From Lolium rigidum (lineage: Eukaryota > Streptophyta > Magnoliopsida > Poales > Poaceae), in assembly GCF_022539505.1 (NCBI RefSeq), contig NC_061510.1:274928330-274992329 (forward strand): 64,000 nt of DNA, written 5' to 3'. The translations under genes were made by a program, and so were the position numbers. Under the pieces are notes generated by a model. That model was not told the origin of the DNA. It saw only the letters and a program-made list of their open reading frames with translations, and made no database searches. Positions 11,230 through 23,954 of this stretch are shown piece after piece. Within the stretch, counting starts at the first letter, position 1; each line of letters opens with the position of its first letter.

Positions 11230-12120
11230 ATGTGGGGTCCACCGTATAGCAAGTGGGCCGGGCCAAAAACACAGGTGGGTCCCACTTTCCAGTTAAAAGG
11301 CCGGCCCATTTAGTGTGTGCGGTCCACCGTATAGCAAGTGGGCCGGCCCAACAAGCTAGTGGGCCGGGCCAAAAACACAGGTGGGTCCCACTTTCCAGTT
11401 AAAGGGTCGGCCCATTTAGTTTGTGGGGTCCATCATATAGCAAGTGGGCCGGCCCAACAATATAGTGGGCCGGGCCAAAAACACAGGTGGGTCCCACTTT
11501 CCTGTTAAAGGGCCGGCCCATTTAGTATGTGGGGCCCACCATATAGCCAGTGGGCTGGCCCACCAAGATAGTGGGCCGGGCCAAAAACACAGGTGGGTCC
11601 CACATTCTTGTTAATGGGCCGGCCCATTTGGTATGGGGGTCCACCATATAGAAAGTGGGCCGGCCCAACAAGATAGTGGGCCGGGCCAAAAACACAGGTG
11701 GGTCCCACCTTCCAATTAAAGGGCCGGCCCATTTACCATGTGGGACCACCATAGAGCAAGTGGGCCGGCCCAACAAGATAGTGGGCCGGCCCAATAAGCA
11801 CAGGTGGGCCCCACTTTCCTGTTAAAGGACCGGCCCAACTAGTAAGTGGGGTCCACCATATAGCAAGTGGGCCGGCCCAACAAGATAGTGGGCCGGGCCA
11901 AAAACACAGGTGGGTCCCACTTTCCTCTTAAAGGGCCGGCCCATTTATTATGTGGGGTCCTCCAAAAAAGCAAATGGGCTGGCCCAACTAATTAGTGGGC
12001 CGGCCCAGTAGTTGGTGGGGTCCACCTTAAAGCAAGTGGGCCAGCCCAATTAGTTTGTGGGGTCCACCGTAAATCAAATGGGCTGGCCCAAGAAGTAAGT
12101 GGGCCAGCCCATTTAGTTGC
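11230..12120. repeat. 107-bp tandem array in the CACTA element, about 8 units
   Basis: The phrase ACAGGTGGGTCCCAC recurs near 11270, 11378, 11485, 11591, 11695, 11801 and 11907, giving a period near 107 bp. Each unit also holds GTGGGCCGGCCCA and GGGTCCACCATATAGC. The units are very rich in GGCC and GGGCCC words. The last units decay toward 12120. Confidence 0.9.
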
Positions 12121-12739
12121 TGTTTATATGCCGGCATAATATGCGCTTTAGGATTTTGCGGGCAGGCACATATGTGATTTCGCTTAATTGGGCCGTTTAA
12201 GGGATGGGAATTCGTGATTTAGATACTGAGAATATTTACGCAGCATTGATTTCTGTCGGATAGCCTCACTTACCACAAGCACCAAAGAAAAAATGCGCGA
12301 AAGAACTATAAAAACTAACTAAATATTACATCAGCTGCAAGGCATTGAAAAAAATATTACATAACCCAGAGAAATTGAATGGTAATTAAACCTAGCAATA
12401 CAATGAAGCGATCCGGCAATCTTTTAAGTTGTCCATGCAGCACCTATATCTGAAACAAAGACATTACAAGTTAAGACAGCAACAATGGAAAGGCAAAGAC
12501 ACTACAATATTGTTTGCCAAAGAATTTGGAACTCATCATTTCGTCGTTATAACAAGATCATTGTAATGCGCACAATAAGCAAACAAAGAGTGCATGCCGC
12601 ATACCAACAGCCAATATAACAGAGCATGTTAGAATGAAACAGCAGACTTACTACTGTCGAGTCCCATGCAAACCAACATGTTCAGGGAGTACAAAATTGG
12701 CATGAACAACATAGTAGCAGGCTACAAATTTTATTGTAC
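12121..12739. other. Unique core of the CACTA element
   Basis: About 0.6 kb of AT-rich sequence between the two arrays. No ORF of note and no transposase match seen. Confidence 0.5.
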
Positions 12740-15700
12740 ATAGATGATGAAATGCGGGACCCATTTAGCAGCAGCGGTCTCAACGTTTCCAAGGCGGCAC
12801 GGGATCAAAAGAAAAAGGAAGTTGCCAGAAATTAGGGTTCAAAAATAACTCCAAGAAAGGAAACTTTTATTGTTCGTAGAGGATGACATGAGGGACCCAT
12901 GAGCCAGCAGCTTACTCAACGTTTCAAAGGCGGCATGAGATCGAAAGAAAAAAGGCAAGTGACAAAATATCAGGAGACAAAGATAATCCAAGAAAAGAAA
13001 ACTTTATTGTACATAGAGGATGACATGCGGGTCCCATTTAGCAGCAGCGGTCTCAACGTTTCAAATGCGGCTTGAGATCAAAAGAAAAAGAAAGTAGCCA
13101 GAAATTAGGGGGTAAAAAAACTCCAATAAAGGAAAGTTTTATCGATGAGCCAGCAGAGTCCTCAACGTTTCAAAGGCGGCAGGGGATCAAAAGAAAAAGG
13201 AAATAGCCGAAAATCAGAGGGTGAAAAAAAACCAAGAAAATGAACTTTTATAGTACATAGAGGATGACATGCGGGTCCCATGAGCCAGCAGGTTTTTCAA
13301 CGTTTCAAACGTGGCATGAGATCGAAAGAAAAAGGCAAATGACCAAATATCAGGATCCAAAAATAATTCAAGAAAAGAAACTTGATTGTACATAGAGTAT
13401 GACATGCGGGTCCCATTTAGCAGCAGCGGTATCACCGTTTGAGAGGCGGCAGGGGATCGAAAGAAAAAGGCAAGTGACCAAATATGAGGTGCCAAAAAAA
13501 ATCGAAGAAAAGAAAGTTTTATTGTACATAGAGGATGACATGCGGGTCCCATGAGCCAGCAGGTTTTTCAACGTTTCAAACGTGGCATGAGATCGAAAGA
13601 AAAAGGCAAGTGACCAAATATCGGGAGCCAAAAATAATTCAAGAAAAGAAACTTGATTGTACATAGAGGATGGCATGCGGGTCCCATTTAGCAGCAGCGG
13701 TATCACCGTTTGAGAGGCTGCACGGGATCAAAAGAAAAAGCCAAGTGACCAAATATCAGGAGCCAAAAATAATCTAAGAAAAGAAATTTTACTGTACATA
13801 GAGGATGACATGCGGGTCCCATTTTGCAGCAGCGGTCTCAACGTTTCCAAGGCGGCACAGGACCAAAAGAAAAATGAAGTAGCCAGAAATCAGGGGGTGA
13901 AAAAAATCCAAAAAAAGAACGATTTCAATTGGGCTGCATGTGGACATCTGGGCATTCAAACTATCCTGCTGGCCCTTTTGACTCGTACAATTTCAGCCCA
14001 CTCCAAAACAGGATAGTTCGGATTTTTCTAAAAAACAGGAAAGTCCTATGCTTCGCAAAAACAAAAAACAAGGAGATTCAGCATATAAATTTGTTTATGT
14101 AAAAATAAAGATTTAATTTATCCGTTGAAATAGCTCAGAGCGCAATACACCTGTTTATTGTCTGCAAAATAATCAAGATATCACATGTTTCTTGTACGGG
14201 GAGGCTGACATCATGGACCCATGAGCCAGCAGCGTCGTTTTAAAGGCGGCAGGGGATGGAAAGAAAAAATAAACCAAAAATCTGTTGGTAAAAAATCCAA
14301 GAAAAGAAACATTTTCGTTACGAGAGGATGACATGCGGGACCCATGAGGCGACGGCGTCCTCGGCGCTTATTGTTCATAGAGGCCGACATGTGGGACCCG
14401 TGAGCCGAGCGGCGTCCTCAATGTTTTAAAGGCGGCAGGATATCGAAAGAAAAAATAAGCCAAAAATCATTTGGTAAACAATATCCAAGAAAAGAAACAT
14501 TTACCGTTACGAGAGGATGACATGCGGGACCCATGAGGCAAGCAACATCCTCAACGATTCCAAGGCGGCGGGGATCAAAGAAAAAAAAGGAAATATCCAG
14601 AAATTAATTAGGGGTTCAAAAAAATCCATCAAAGGAAACTTTTATTGTTCATAGAGGATGACTTGTGGGACCGACCCGCCAACAGCGTCCTCATCGTTTC
14701 AAAGGGGCAGGAGATCCAAAGAAAAAGGCAAATAGTCAGAAATTAGGGGTCAAAAATAACTCCAAGAAAGGAAACTTTTATTGTTCGTAGAGGATGACAT
14801 GCGGGACCCATGAGCCAGCAGCTTACTCAACGTTTCAAAGGCGGCATGAGATCGAAAGAAAAAGGCAAGTGACAAAATATCGGGAGCAAAAGATAATCCA
14901 AGAAAAGAAACTTTATTGTACATAGAGGATGACATGTGGGTCCCATTTTGCAGCAGCGGTCTCAATGTTTGTAATGCGGCTTGAGATCAAAAGAAAAAGA
15001 AAGTAGCTAGTAATTAGGGGTGAAAAAAAATCCAAGAAAGGAAAGTTGATGGACATAGAGGATGACATGCGGGTCCCTTGAGCCAACAGCTTACTCAACG
15101 TTTCAAAGGGGCAGGGGATCAAAAGAAAAAGGCAAGCCAAAAATCAGAGGGTGAAAAAAATCCAACAAAGGAAACTTTTATAGCACATAGAGGATGACAT
15201 GCGGGTCCCATGAGCCAGACAGGTTCCTCAACGTTTCAAACGTGGCATGAGATCGAAAGAAAAAGGCAAGTGCCCAAATATGAGGTGCCAAAAAAACTCC
15301 AAGAAAAGAAAGTTGATTGCTCATAGAGGATGACATGCGGGTCCCATGAGCCAGCAGGTTCCTCAACGTTTCAAACGTGGCATGAGATCGAAAGAAAAAG
15401 GCAAGTGACCAAATATGAGGAGCCAAAAATAATTCAAGAAAAGAAAGTTTTATAGTACAAGAGGATGACATGCGGGTCCCATTTAGCAGCAGCGGTATCA
15501 CCGTTTGAGAGGCGGCAGGGGATCAAAAGAAAAAAGAAATTGCCAAAAATCAGAGGGTGAAAAAAAACCAGAAAATGAACTTTTATAGTACATAGAGGAT
15601 GACATGCGGGTCCCAGTTAGCAGCAGCGGTATCACCGTTTGAGAGGCGGCAGGGGATCAAAAGAAAAAAGTCAAGTGACCAAATATGAGGTGCCAAAAAT

Positions 15701-16570
15701 AATCCAAAAAAAGAAAGTTTTATAGTACATAGAGGATGACATGCGGGTCCCATTTAGCAGCAGCGGTATCACCGTTTGAGGCGAGCGAGTGATCGAAAGA
15801 AAAAAGTCAAGTGACCAAATATGAGGTGCCAAAAATAATCCAAAAAAAGAAATTTTTATAGTACATAGAGGATGACATGCGGGTCCCATTTAGCAGACAG
15901 CGGTATCACCGTTTGAGAGGCAGCGAGGGATCGAAAGAAAAAGTCAAGTGACCAAATATGAGGTGCCAAAAATAATCCAAGAAAAGAAAGTTTTATAGTA
16001 CATAGAGGATGACATGCGGGTCCCATTTAGCAGCAGCGGTATCACTGTTTGAGAGGCAGCAGGTGATCGAAAGAAAAAGTCAAGTGACCAAATATGAGGT
16101 GCCAAAAAAAACCAAGAAAAGAAAGTTTTATAGTACATAGAGGATGACATGCGGGTCCCATTTAGCAGCAGCGGTATAACCGTTTGAGAGGCGGCAGGGG
16201 ATCGAAAGAAAAAGGTAAGTGACCAAATATGAGGTGCCAAAAATAATTCAAGAAAAGAAAGTTTTATAGTACATAGAGGATGACATGCGGGACCCGAGTT
16301 AGCAGCAGCGGTATCACCGTTTGAGAGGCGGCAGGGGATCGAAAGAAAAAGGCAAGTGACCAAATTTGAGGTGCCAAAAAAAACTCCAAGAAAAGAAAGT
16401 TGATTGCACATAGAGGATGACATGCGGGTCCCATTTAGCAAGCAGCGGTCTCAACGTTTCCAAGGCGGCAAGGGATCAAAAGAAAAAGGAAGTAGCCAGA
16501 AATCGGGGGTCAAAAAAATCCAAGAATAGAAAGAATTTTGGTTCATAGTGGATGACATGCGGGACCCATG
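12740..16570. repeat. 135-bp tandem array in the CACTA element, about 27 units
   Basis: The phrase GAGGATGACATGCGGG recurs at about 135-bp steps (for example near 13260, 13395, 13530, 13666, 13801, and again from 15188 to 16550), with some degenerate or missing units near 13140 and 14040-14400. Each unit also holds TTTAGCAGCAGCGG and an A-rich stretch. Because 135 is divisible by 3, the minus strand shows repeated open frames of 45-aa period (GTRMSSSMYN..., FFFRS...). These are by-products of the repeat and not genes. Confidence 0.92.
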
Positions 16571-16891
16571 ATCCCGCATCGTAAACGGCTCGATCGGAGA
16601 ACGTTGAACGAGATGGCGCGATCTAGAAAAAAAACAATGCCAGAGAGGCTGCCATCTGGGCCCTACATCCCTCGGCGGAGCGGATTTGCGTTGACTCGGC
16701 CGGCGAACCCGAGATTTCGAGATGCACCCCGTCCCGGGCCACCATACGCGACGTTTTGGCCGCTTTCGTCGGGCTAGGTGGCCTCAAAAACGAGAAAAAA
16801 AAAGTTTTGACATGCACCACGGAGGGACCAAAAATCGTCGGCCATGGTACACCAGCAACCACGGCGCGACTTCAACTTCGTCGGCCATGGC
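16571..16891. other. Right subterminal region of the CACTA element
   Basis: Contains short repeats such as CGTCGGCCATGG (near 16839 and 16879) next to the terminal repeat, the kind of position where transposase-binding repeats sit. No gene seen. Confidence 0.5.
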
Positions 16892-16907
16892 AACTTTTCT
16901 TGTAGTG

Positions 16908-17299
16908 CTCCTAGAGTTGTTTCCCCATCCTTCAGCTTCAGATTTCATCTCTCCTGCAATGTCAGAACGATCTATATCCCAATTACTTGGCAACACTACC
17001 TTGGGGGTCCTTTCAGTTTGACGATCGTAGATTAGATTGCGGTAAGGGTTGTAATTGCTCGGAGAAGATGTCCTTGGAGCCAAGTAATGACGTGGAACCG
17101 CTCCTCCGGTAGCGATTCGTGCACTCCTCTTGATGTTGGATGGATTTGATATCACGCCAATACTTGCAACGGTGGCACGATGTCTGTCCTGCGGAGCTTC
17201 CTCCACTTCTTCCTCATCCTCTCTTGCGTCTTCTTCCTTCAGTTCCGGGTCTTGAATATCTTCCTTCAAAGGTCCCTTGTCCTTGTTGTTGGAGACCAT
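16908..17299 (-). pseudogene. Element B third ORF, N-terminal piece, cut by the CACTA element
   Basis: Starts at ATG 17299 and is open for 130 codons up to the CACTA end. It has a very acidic N terminus (EEDAREDEEEVEEAP), then a basic middle (IKRSARIATGG) and PYRNLIYDRQTERTPKVVLP. It continues in frame at 10771-10624. A pyrimidine-rich stretch ending in CAG lies about 30 nt upstream, possibly a splice acceptor. No family is recognised, and it is not similar to the third ORFs of A or C. Confidence 0.65.
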
Positions 17300-17633
17300 G
17301 GTGCTTCTAGATCAAAACAAATCTGGCAGAAAACAGCTCGAAACAAAACACGACGAAAAAACGATATTACGGACCTCCAGGGGTCCGGGGAATTATATAG
17401 CAAATATTTTTACGATAAAAGGAAGGTTCCAGGCCGAAAACGAGTGGAAACGGGACGCCGAGGGGCTGTCACCATAGGTCGGCGCGGCCAGGGTGGAGCC
17501 CACGCCGGCCTGTGGTGACGGGCCCTCGCGCGTCTTTTCCACTCCGTTTCGATTCCGTAATTTTTCATATTTTCTAAAAACAGCAGAAATAATGTTCGGA
17601 AAGGTAAACGCGGACTTTCTATTACCTGTACTG
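17300..17633 (-). other. Element B pol-to-third-ORF spacer
   Basis: About 330 bp, no ORF of note. Confidence 0.5.
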
Positions 17634-19353
17634 TTACCTATTCAAAGTCGAGTTCTGCGGATCGTCAATTTGTCCTTTGATGAAAGCCTCCGGTGTTTCC
17701 ACTTGAATAATATCAACATCAACATTATAAGAATCACCCGAGATATAATGCTTGAGTCTTTGTCCATTCACCACTTGTCCGGCATTGCCTTGGAGAGAGC
17801 TAATTTTAATTGCTCCTGAACGATACACCTCCTCAACAACATATGGTCCTTCCCACTTCGAGAGTAATTTCCCCGCAAAGAATCCGAGACGAGACCGATA
17901 CAATAGGACTTTATCCCCAATATTAAACTCTCTTTTGATAATCCTTCTATCATGCCATTTCTTAACTTTTTCTTTAAAGAGTTTAGCATTTTCATAAGCT
18001 TCACTTCTCCATTCATCTAGAGAACTTAATTGCAGCAACCTCTTATTACCTAGCTAGTTTCGGATCTTTATTTAATTCTCTAACAGCCCAATAAGCTTTG
18101 TGCTCTAGTTCTAAAGGTAAATGACAAGCTTTTCCATAAACAATTTTATAAGGTGACATTTCCATAGGATTTTTATAAGCAGTTCTATAAGCCCATAGTG
18201 CTTCTTTCAATTTGCTAGCCCAATTCTTTCTAGATTTATTAACAGTCTTTCCCAAGATAGCTTTAATCTCTCTATTTGATAATTCTACTTGACCACTAGT
18301 TTGAGGGTGATAAGCGAAGCAATTCTATGATTAATACCATACTTAGCAAGAGTTTTTCTAAAACCTCCATGAATAAAATGAGAACCTCCGTCAGTCATAA
18401 TATATCTAGGTACTCCAAATCTAGGAAATATAACATTTACAAGCATTTTTATAGAGGTCTCACCATCAGCACTTTTTGTAGGTATAGCTTCTACCCATTT
18501 AGTAACATAATCAACAGCGACAAGTATATGAGTGTTACCTTCGAAGAAGGGAAAGGACCCATGAAGTCGAATCCCCAACAATCGAATGGTTCAATAACAA
18601 GAGTATAATTCATAGGCATTTCATTGCGTCTAGAGATATTACCAACTCTTTGACATTCATCACAAGATAAAATAAATTTCCTTGCATCTTTGAAGAGTGT
18701 TGGCCAATAAAAACCTGATTGTAGAACCTTTTGCGCGGTTCTATCTCCAACGTGATGTCCTCCATAAACACTACCATGACATTTGCTCAATATCTCCCTG
18801 TTGTTCATATTCAGGAACACATCTTCGCATAATACCATCCACTCCTTCTTTATATAAATGTGGGTCATCCCAAAAATAATGCCTCAAGTCATAAAAGAAT
18901 TTCCTCCTTTGCTGAGCTGAAAAGGTTGGAGGCAAATACTTTGAAACAATAAAGTTAGCGTAATCTGCATACCAAGGGCTCTCTCGCGAGCTCACCTTTA
19001 TTACAGCCAATTGTTCATTTGGAAAACTATCATTAACAGGAACAGGATCATAAGCAATATTTTCCAATCTAGACAAATTATCAGCAACAGGATTATCAAG
19101 CACCTTTCCTATCTATAATATGTAAATCAAATTCTTGCAAAAGAAGTACCCATCTAATAAGCCTTGGCTTAGCATCTTTCTTTGTCATAAGGTATCTAAT
19201 TGCAGCATGATCAGTATGAATTGTAACTTTCGAATCAACAATATAGGGTCTAAACTTATCACAAGCAAAGACTACAGCTAACAATTCCTTTTCGGTTGTA
19301 GCATAATTTCTTTGAGCAGACATCAAGAGTCTTACTAGCATAATGAATAACAT
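17634..19353 (-). pseudogene. Element B RNase H and integrase, frame broken repeatedly
   Basis: RNase H piece at 19096-19353 ([30 protein letters not shown]). The integrase zinc-binding part is near 18600-18790 (CHGSVYGGHHVGDRT...CDECQRVG). The catalytic core spans about 18290-18640 with FDFMGPF and a TDGGSHF motif. The C-terminal integrase part at 17634-18038 has WHDRRI and GDKVLLYRSRLG. The pieces lie in order but in changing frames, with breaks near 19320, 19100, 18860, 18575, 18290 and 18045. The break near 19316 sits on an extra-base CAGAC where CAGC would keep frame. There is no chromodomain, which fits the Athila lineage better than a chromovirus. Confidence 0.85.
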
Positions 19354-19365
19354 TTAATTTTTTAT

Positions 19366-21303
19366 CTACCCGCTGTCCAAGAACAAGCGCCTACAAAGAA
19401 AATCACTAGCATCACACATAATTTCAAAAGGCAAATTCCAATCAGGAGGTTCGACTACGGGAGCAGTTGTTAAGGCTTTCTTTAGAGTTTCAAAAGCTTC
19501 CTTACAATCATCATCAAAAACAAAAGGTACATCTTTTTGAAGAAGATTAGTAAGAGGCTTTGAAATTTGAGAGAAATCTTTAATAAATCTCCTATAAAAC
19601 CCAGCATGACCAAGAACACTACGAATACCTTTAACATCCCTCGGATAGGGCATCTTCCCAATTGCTTCAACTTTAGCTCTATCAACTTCAATACCTCTCT
19701 CGGAAATTTTATGTCCCAATACAATTCCTTCATTAACCATAAAGTGGAATTTCTCCCAATTAAGAACAAGGTTAGTTTCTTCACATCTCTGCAAAACTTT
19801 ATCGAGGTTTCGCAAGCAATTATCAAAAGAATTCCCATAGACAGAAAAATCATCCATGAATACCTCTACAATACTTTCGCAAAAACCATGAAAAATAGCA
19901 GACATGCATCTTTGAAAAGTAGCAGGAGCATTACATAAACCAAAAGGCATTCGCCTATAAGCATCAGTTCCATAAGGACAAGTAAACGTGGTTTTCTCTT
20001 GATCTTTAGCTTTAACAGCAATTTGTGAAAACCCGAATAACCATCAAGAAAGCAAAAATGAGTATTTTTAGATAACCTTTCTAGCATTTGATCAATAAAG
20101 GGTAAAGGGTAATGATCCTTCTTAGTAACTTTATTAACTTTTCGAAAATCAATGCACATTCTATAACCTACAACTATTCTTTGAGGAATAAGCTCATCAT
20201 TATCATTAGGCACAACAGTCATTCCTCCTTTCTTAGGAACACAATGCACAGGGCTAACCCATCTACTATCAGCAATAGGATATATAATACCAGCTTCAAG
20301 AAGTTTTAATACCTCGTTCCTTACCACCTCTTTCATCTTCGGAATTAGACGACGTTGATGTTCAACAACAGGCTTTGCATCTTCTTCCATATTAATAGCA
20401 TGTTGGCAAATAGAAGGAGAAATCCCTTTCAAATCATCAAGAGTATAGCCAATAGCTCCTCGGTGTTTCTTCAATATTTCCAATAACCTTTCTTCCTCAA
20501 TCTCTGAAAGCTTAGAACTAATAATAACAGGATATATTTTCTTATCATCAATATGAGCATATTTAAGATTATCGAGTAAAGGCTTTAAATCAAAAACGAG
20601 ATCTTCCTTTGGTGGCGGTGTTGTACCCAAATCTTCCACCGGTAAATCATGCTTGAGAATAGGTTGGCGAAGAAAAATTTCCTCAAGCTCATCTCTTTCT
20701 TTCCTAAAAGCTTCACTTTCACTATTCTCCAAATGTTGCTGCAAAGGATTATTAGGAACAAGAACAATAGATGCACACTGCTCCATTTTAAAATCATTAC
20801 TAGGCAAGTCAGCTTTATAAGGAGTTTTGGTAAATTTAGAAAAGTTAAATTCATAAGGTTCACAAGCAAATCTAGTCAAAATTTTCTCTTTCTTACAATC
20901 TATAATAGCTCCACAAGTATTTAGAAAAGGTCTACCAAAAATGATAGGACAATGATCACTAGCAAGCAGAACCAAGTACCAAAAAGTCAGCAGGATATTT
21001 AATCTTACCACATAGAACTTCCACATCTCGAACAATGCCAATTGGAGAAATAGTTTCTCTATTAGCCGGATGAATAACCACATCAATATCTTCAAGTTCA
21101 CAAGAACCAATTTCGTGCATAATCTCCGTGTAAAGCTCATAAGGAATAGCACTAACACTTGCACCAATATCACATAAACCATAATAGCAATGATCACCAA
21201 TTCTAACGGATAGCATAGGAACACTAACTTGTTTGGGTTTATTAGGATGTGAAACAATATTAGAAGCATCTTCACGTGAAAATAATATGACCATCCTCCA
21301 CAT
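19366..21303 (-). pseudogene. Element B protease and reverse transcriptase, frame broken
   Basis: Retropepsin-like segment near 21150-21190 (GLCDIGASVSAIPYELY), then a linker with FGRPFLNTCGAIIDCK, then RT with YRMCIDFRKVNKVTKKDHYPLPFIDQ (about 20100-20170) and the catalytic FMDDFSVYG near 19850. The RT frame shifts once near 20030 and again in the RNase H start near 19390. Two overlapping frames (19866-21275 and 19366-19950) cover most of the domain. The protease-to-RT junction also changes frame near 20960. With B's own gag this would make a complete Gypsy pol if uninterrupted. Confidence 0.87.
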
Positions 21304-22356
21304 TTTCAGTCACAAGATCTTTAACTATTGCAACAGCAGGTTCAATTTTAATTTGTTCTTCAGGTTCTTTAGGTTTCTTTTCACTTTTACTAACATCACT
21401 AGATATGACAGAGTACTCCTTCATTTTAGCAGGGTAAGGAGTTTTTTCAATATAAGCTTCAGGAATAACATTATCAACAGTTTCAACCACTACACATTTG
21501 TTTATAGATGAATCAACTTTATCTTTATACGGTTCATGATACTTATCAAAATTCTTCTTAGGCAATTCATAATGAGAGGCAAAAGCTTTATAAAGATTTG
21601 CAACAACTTGGGAATCAAGACCAAATGTAGCACTCATATTACGAAATTTATCAGTATCCATAAAAGCTTCAATGCATTTATAATCATAAATTATACCTGA
21701 TTCTCTATCTTTGTCGTTCTCCCATCCTTCAGTATTTTCTTGGATCCGATCAAGAAGGTCCCTTTTAAACTCTTCTTTGTTGCGTGTAAATGATCCGAAC
21801 AAGAAGTATCCAAGGAAGGTCTTGTCTTGAAAAGAAAGTCTTGCATAGAAATTATCAATAATAACATTACCAGGAAGCTCATGAATGGGGCATTTGAGCA
21901 TTAAAGACTTCAATCTCCCCCAAGCTTGGGCAATACTCTCTCCATCATGAGGCCAGAAATTATATATGCGGTTCCGATCCTTGTGAATTTCACTTGGAGG
22001 ATAAAATTTGGAATAAAATAAAGGCACAATGTCCTCCCAATCAATAGAATCACCATTCTTCAACAATTTATACCAGATGCGCCGCTTTACCGTACAGACG
22101 ATATAGTGAATAGTTTCTTTCTAACTTCATTCATAGAAATACCCGCACATTTGAATAACCCGCATAATTCATGCAAAAACAATAAATGATCACCAGGATG
22201 GACAGCTCCATCCAATTCATAGCGGTTATCCATAACACGTTCAATAATTTTCATAGGTATTTTATATGGTACTACTTCCTCACTGGCGCTTCATCCACTA
22301 CCGTTGCAGTAGTAGTAGATTTCCCAAATAGAAATTGAAGAGAAGATCTCTCCATA
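21272..22356 (-). pseudogene. Element B gag, degraded
   Basis: Likely start ATG 22356, 86 nt inside the primer site. The N-terminal part shifts frame near 22280 and stops near 22095. The remainder is open from 22066 to 21272. Motifs are IYNFWPHDGESIAQAWGRLK (a retrotransposon gag-domain hallmark) and IDNFYARLSFQDKT. No CCHC knuckle is visible. It differs clearly from the gag of A and C. Confidence 0.8.
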
Positions 22357-22441
22357 ATGACTTATAGCAGACAGCGTAAATAAAATCAGCACAAACGAGT
22401 AAAGGTTTTCCTTACCAATTCCGCTTACCAATAGCGCTTCA

Positions 22442-22459
22442 CTCCCGGCAACGGCGCCG
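22442..22459 (-). other. Element B primer binding site, tRNA-Asp (first base changed)
   Basis: Minus strand GGCGCCGTTGCCGGG preceded by C where T is expected. It has the same 11-nt spacer to the LTR (22471) as A, C and D. Confidence 0.85.
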
Positions 22460-22470
22460 TAAAATAGTCT

Positions 22471-23954
22471 TGATGACCCACAAGTATAGGGGGTGTATCG
22501 TAGTATCTTCGATAAGTAAGAATGTCGATCCCAACGAGGAGCGTAAGGTGTTGGCAGCAGTTTCGATGAAGGATTCACTGTAAATGCTCACAAACAAGTA
22601 TTCAAGGGGTTTTGATGTAATAGATGAATAAAGTACGAGTAAGTAAAATGCGAGAGAAATAATTGCAGCGAGTAGCCCAATCCTTTTTATCACAAAGGAC
22701 AAGCCGGTTTGTTTACTTATAATGACCAAACGTTCTTGAGGACACACGGGGATTTTAGTCTAGTACTTTCGCTTCATGTGGCTTAATAATCTTCATTGTT
22801 TTGATAAGTGTTGTGTGGGTGAACCTATGCTAATGCACCGCCCTTCCTAGGACTAATACATACTTGTGATTATACCCCTTGCAAGCATCCGCAACTACAA
22901 GAAAGTAATTAAGATAAATCTAACCACAGACCTTAAACTCGAGATCATGCGATCCCTCTTGCATCGATATACTAACGGGGGCTCAAGTTTCGTCACTCCG
23001 GCAACCCCGCAATTAGCAACCGAATACAAGATGCACTCCCCTAGGCCCATAAATGGTGAAGTGTCGTGTAGTCGACGTTCACACGACACCACTAGAAGAA
23101 TGACACCACAACTTAAATATCATAACATTGAATATTACTCAACCATAATTCACTACTAGCATTTAGACTTCACCCATGTCCTCAAGAACTAAACGAACTA
23201 CTCACGAGACATCATATGGAATACAATCAGAGGTGATATGATGATGAATAACAATCTGAACATAAACCTTGGTTCAATGGTTTCACTCAATAGCATCTAT
23301 AACAAGTAGAGAATAATGCCGGAGAGTTTCCCCTATCATACAATCAAGATTTAACCCAAATTGTTACAGCGGTGACGAGGTGCAGCGGTGGTGATGGCGG
23401 TGTAGATGGTGGAGATGATGATGATGATGATGGAGATGATGTCCCGCTCGATGACGATGGCGATGGCGTCGATTTCCCCCTCCGGGAGGGAATTTCCCCG
23501 GCGGATTCCTGCCCGCCGGAGAGCAGAGGCGGCTGTAACCCTTCGTGAGGTCCTCTCTGTGGCTTAGGTTTTCGGGACGAAGGAGTATGCGAAGAAAAGG
23601 AGGCGAAAGGGGCTGTGGGGCCCCCACACCACAGGGTGGCGCGGCTAGGCCATGGGCCGCGCCGGCCTGTGGTCTGGGCCCACAGTGGCTCCCCTCTTCT
23701 TCCCCTTCTGGTTCCCTCCGTCATCTGGAAAAATAGGAATTTACGTGAAATTTCCTTCCACAGCTTGATCTTCGTAAATATTGCGTTCGACGGTGCTTTT
23801 TCCGAGCAGAATCCGGCTCCGGTGCTTGATCCTCCAATAATGGTGAAACATGCAAAATAGATGAAATAACATAAGTATTGTATCCCAATATGAAATATAT
23901 CAATGAATAACAGCAAATTATGATACAAAATAGTGATGCAAATTGGACGTATCA
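22471..23954 (-). repeat. Element B 5' LTR
   Basis: 1484 bp, collinear with 7329-8837 apart from scattered substitutions, small indels and a 29-nt deletion near 23524. Ends GGACGTATCA, followed by the TSD ATGAC. Confidence 0.92.

Larger units (their letters stand above)
10775..16907. mobile_element. CACTA DNA transposon, non-autonomous, 6.1 kb
   Basis: 16-bp perfect terminal inverted repeats CACTACAAGAAAAGTT at 10775-10790 and 16892-16907, with 3-bp TSD CTC at 10772-10774 and 16908-16910. There is no transposase-like ORF. The interior is mainly two tandem arrays (107-bp units on the left, 135-bp units on the right). Movement would need a transposase in trans that recognises these ends. It is inserted in the third ORF of element B. 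Confidence 0.95.
7329..23954 (-). mobile_element. Element B: Athila-like Gypsy retrotransposon with a complete but broken enzyme set
   Basis: Minus-strand element with LTRs at 7329-8837 and 22471-23954 and TSD ATGAC at 7324-7328 and 23955-23959. It has a tRNA-Asp primer site at 22442-22459 and a run of 12 G (minus sense) at the polypurine tract. Coding order is gag, protease, RT, RNase H, integrase and a third ORF. All pol domains are recognisable but interrupted by many small indels. A 6.1 kb CACTA element (10775-16907) splits the third ORF. The Triticeae family could be of the Sabrina/WHAM kind, but I cannot confirm a name without a TE library. Confidence 0.92.

Noticed and set aside
11505..11794. 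Gly/Pro-rich repeated ORFs (PTILLGRP...)
   Set aside because: Products of the 107-bp array.
13214..16441. Several minus-strand ORFs of about 70-165 codons with a repeating GTRMSSSMYN/FFFRS pattern
   Set aside because: They are translations of the 135-bp tandem array (135 = 3 x 45) and move with the repeat. No start context or independent conservation is seen.
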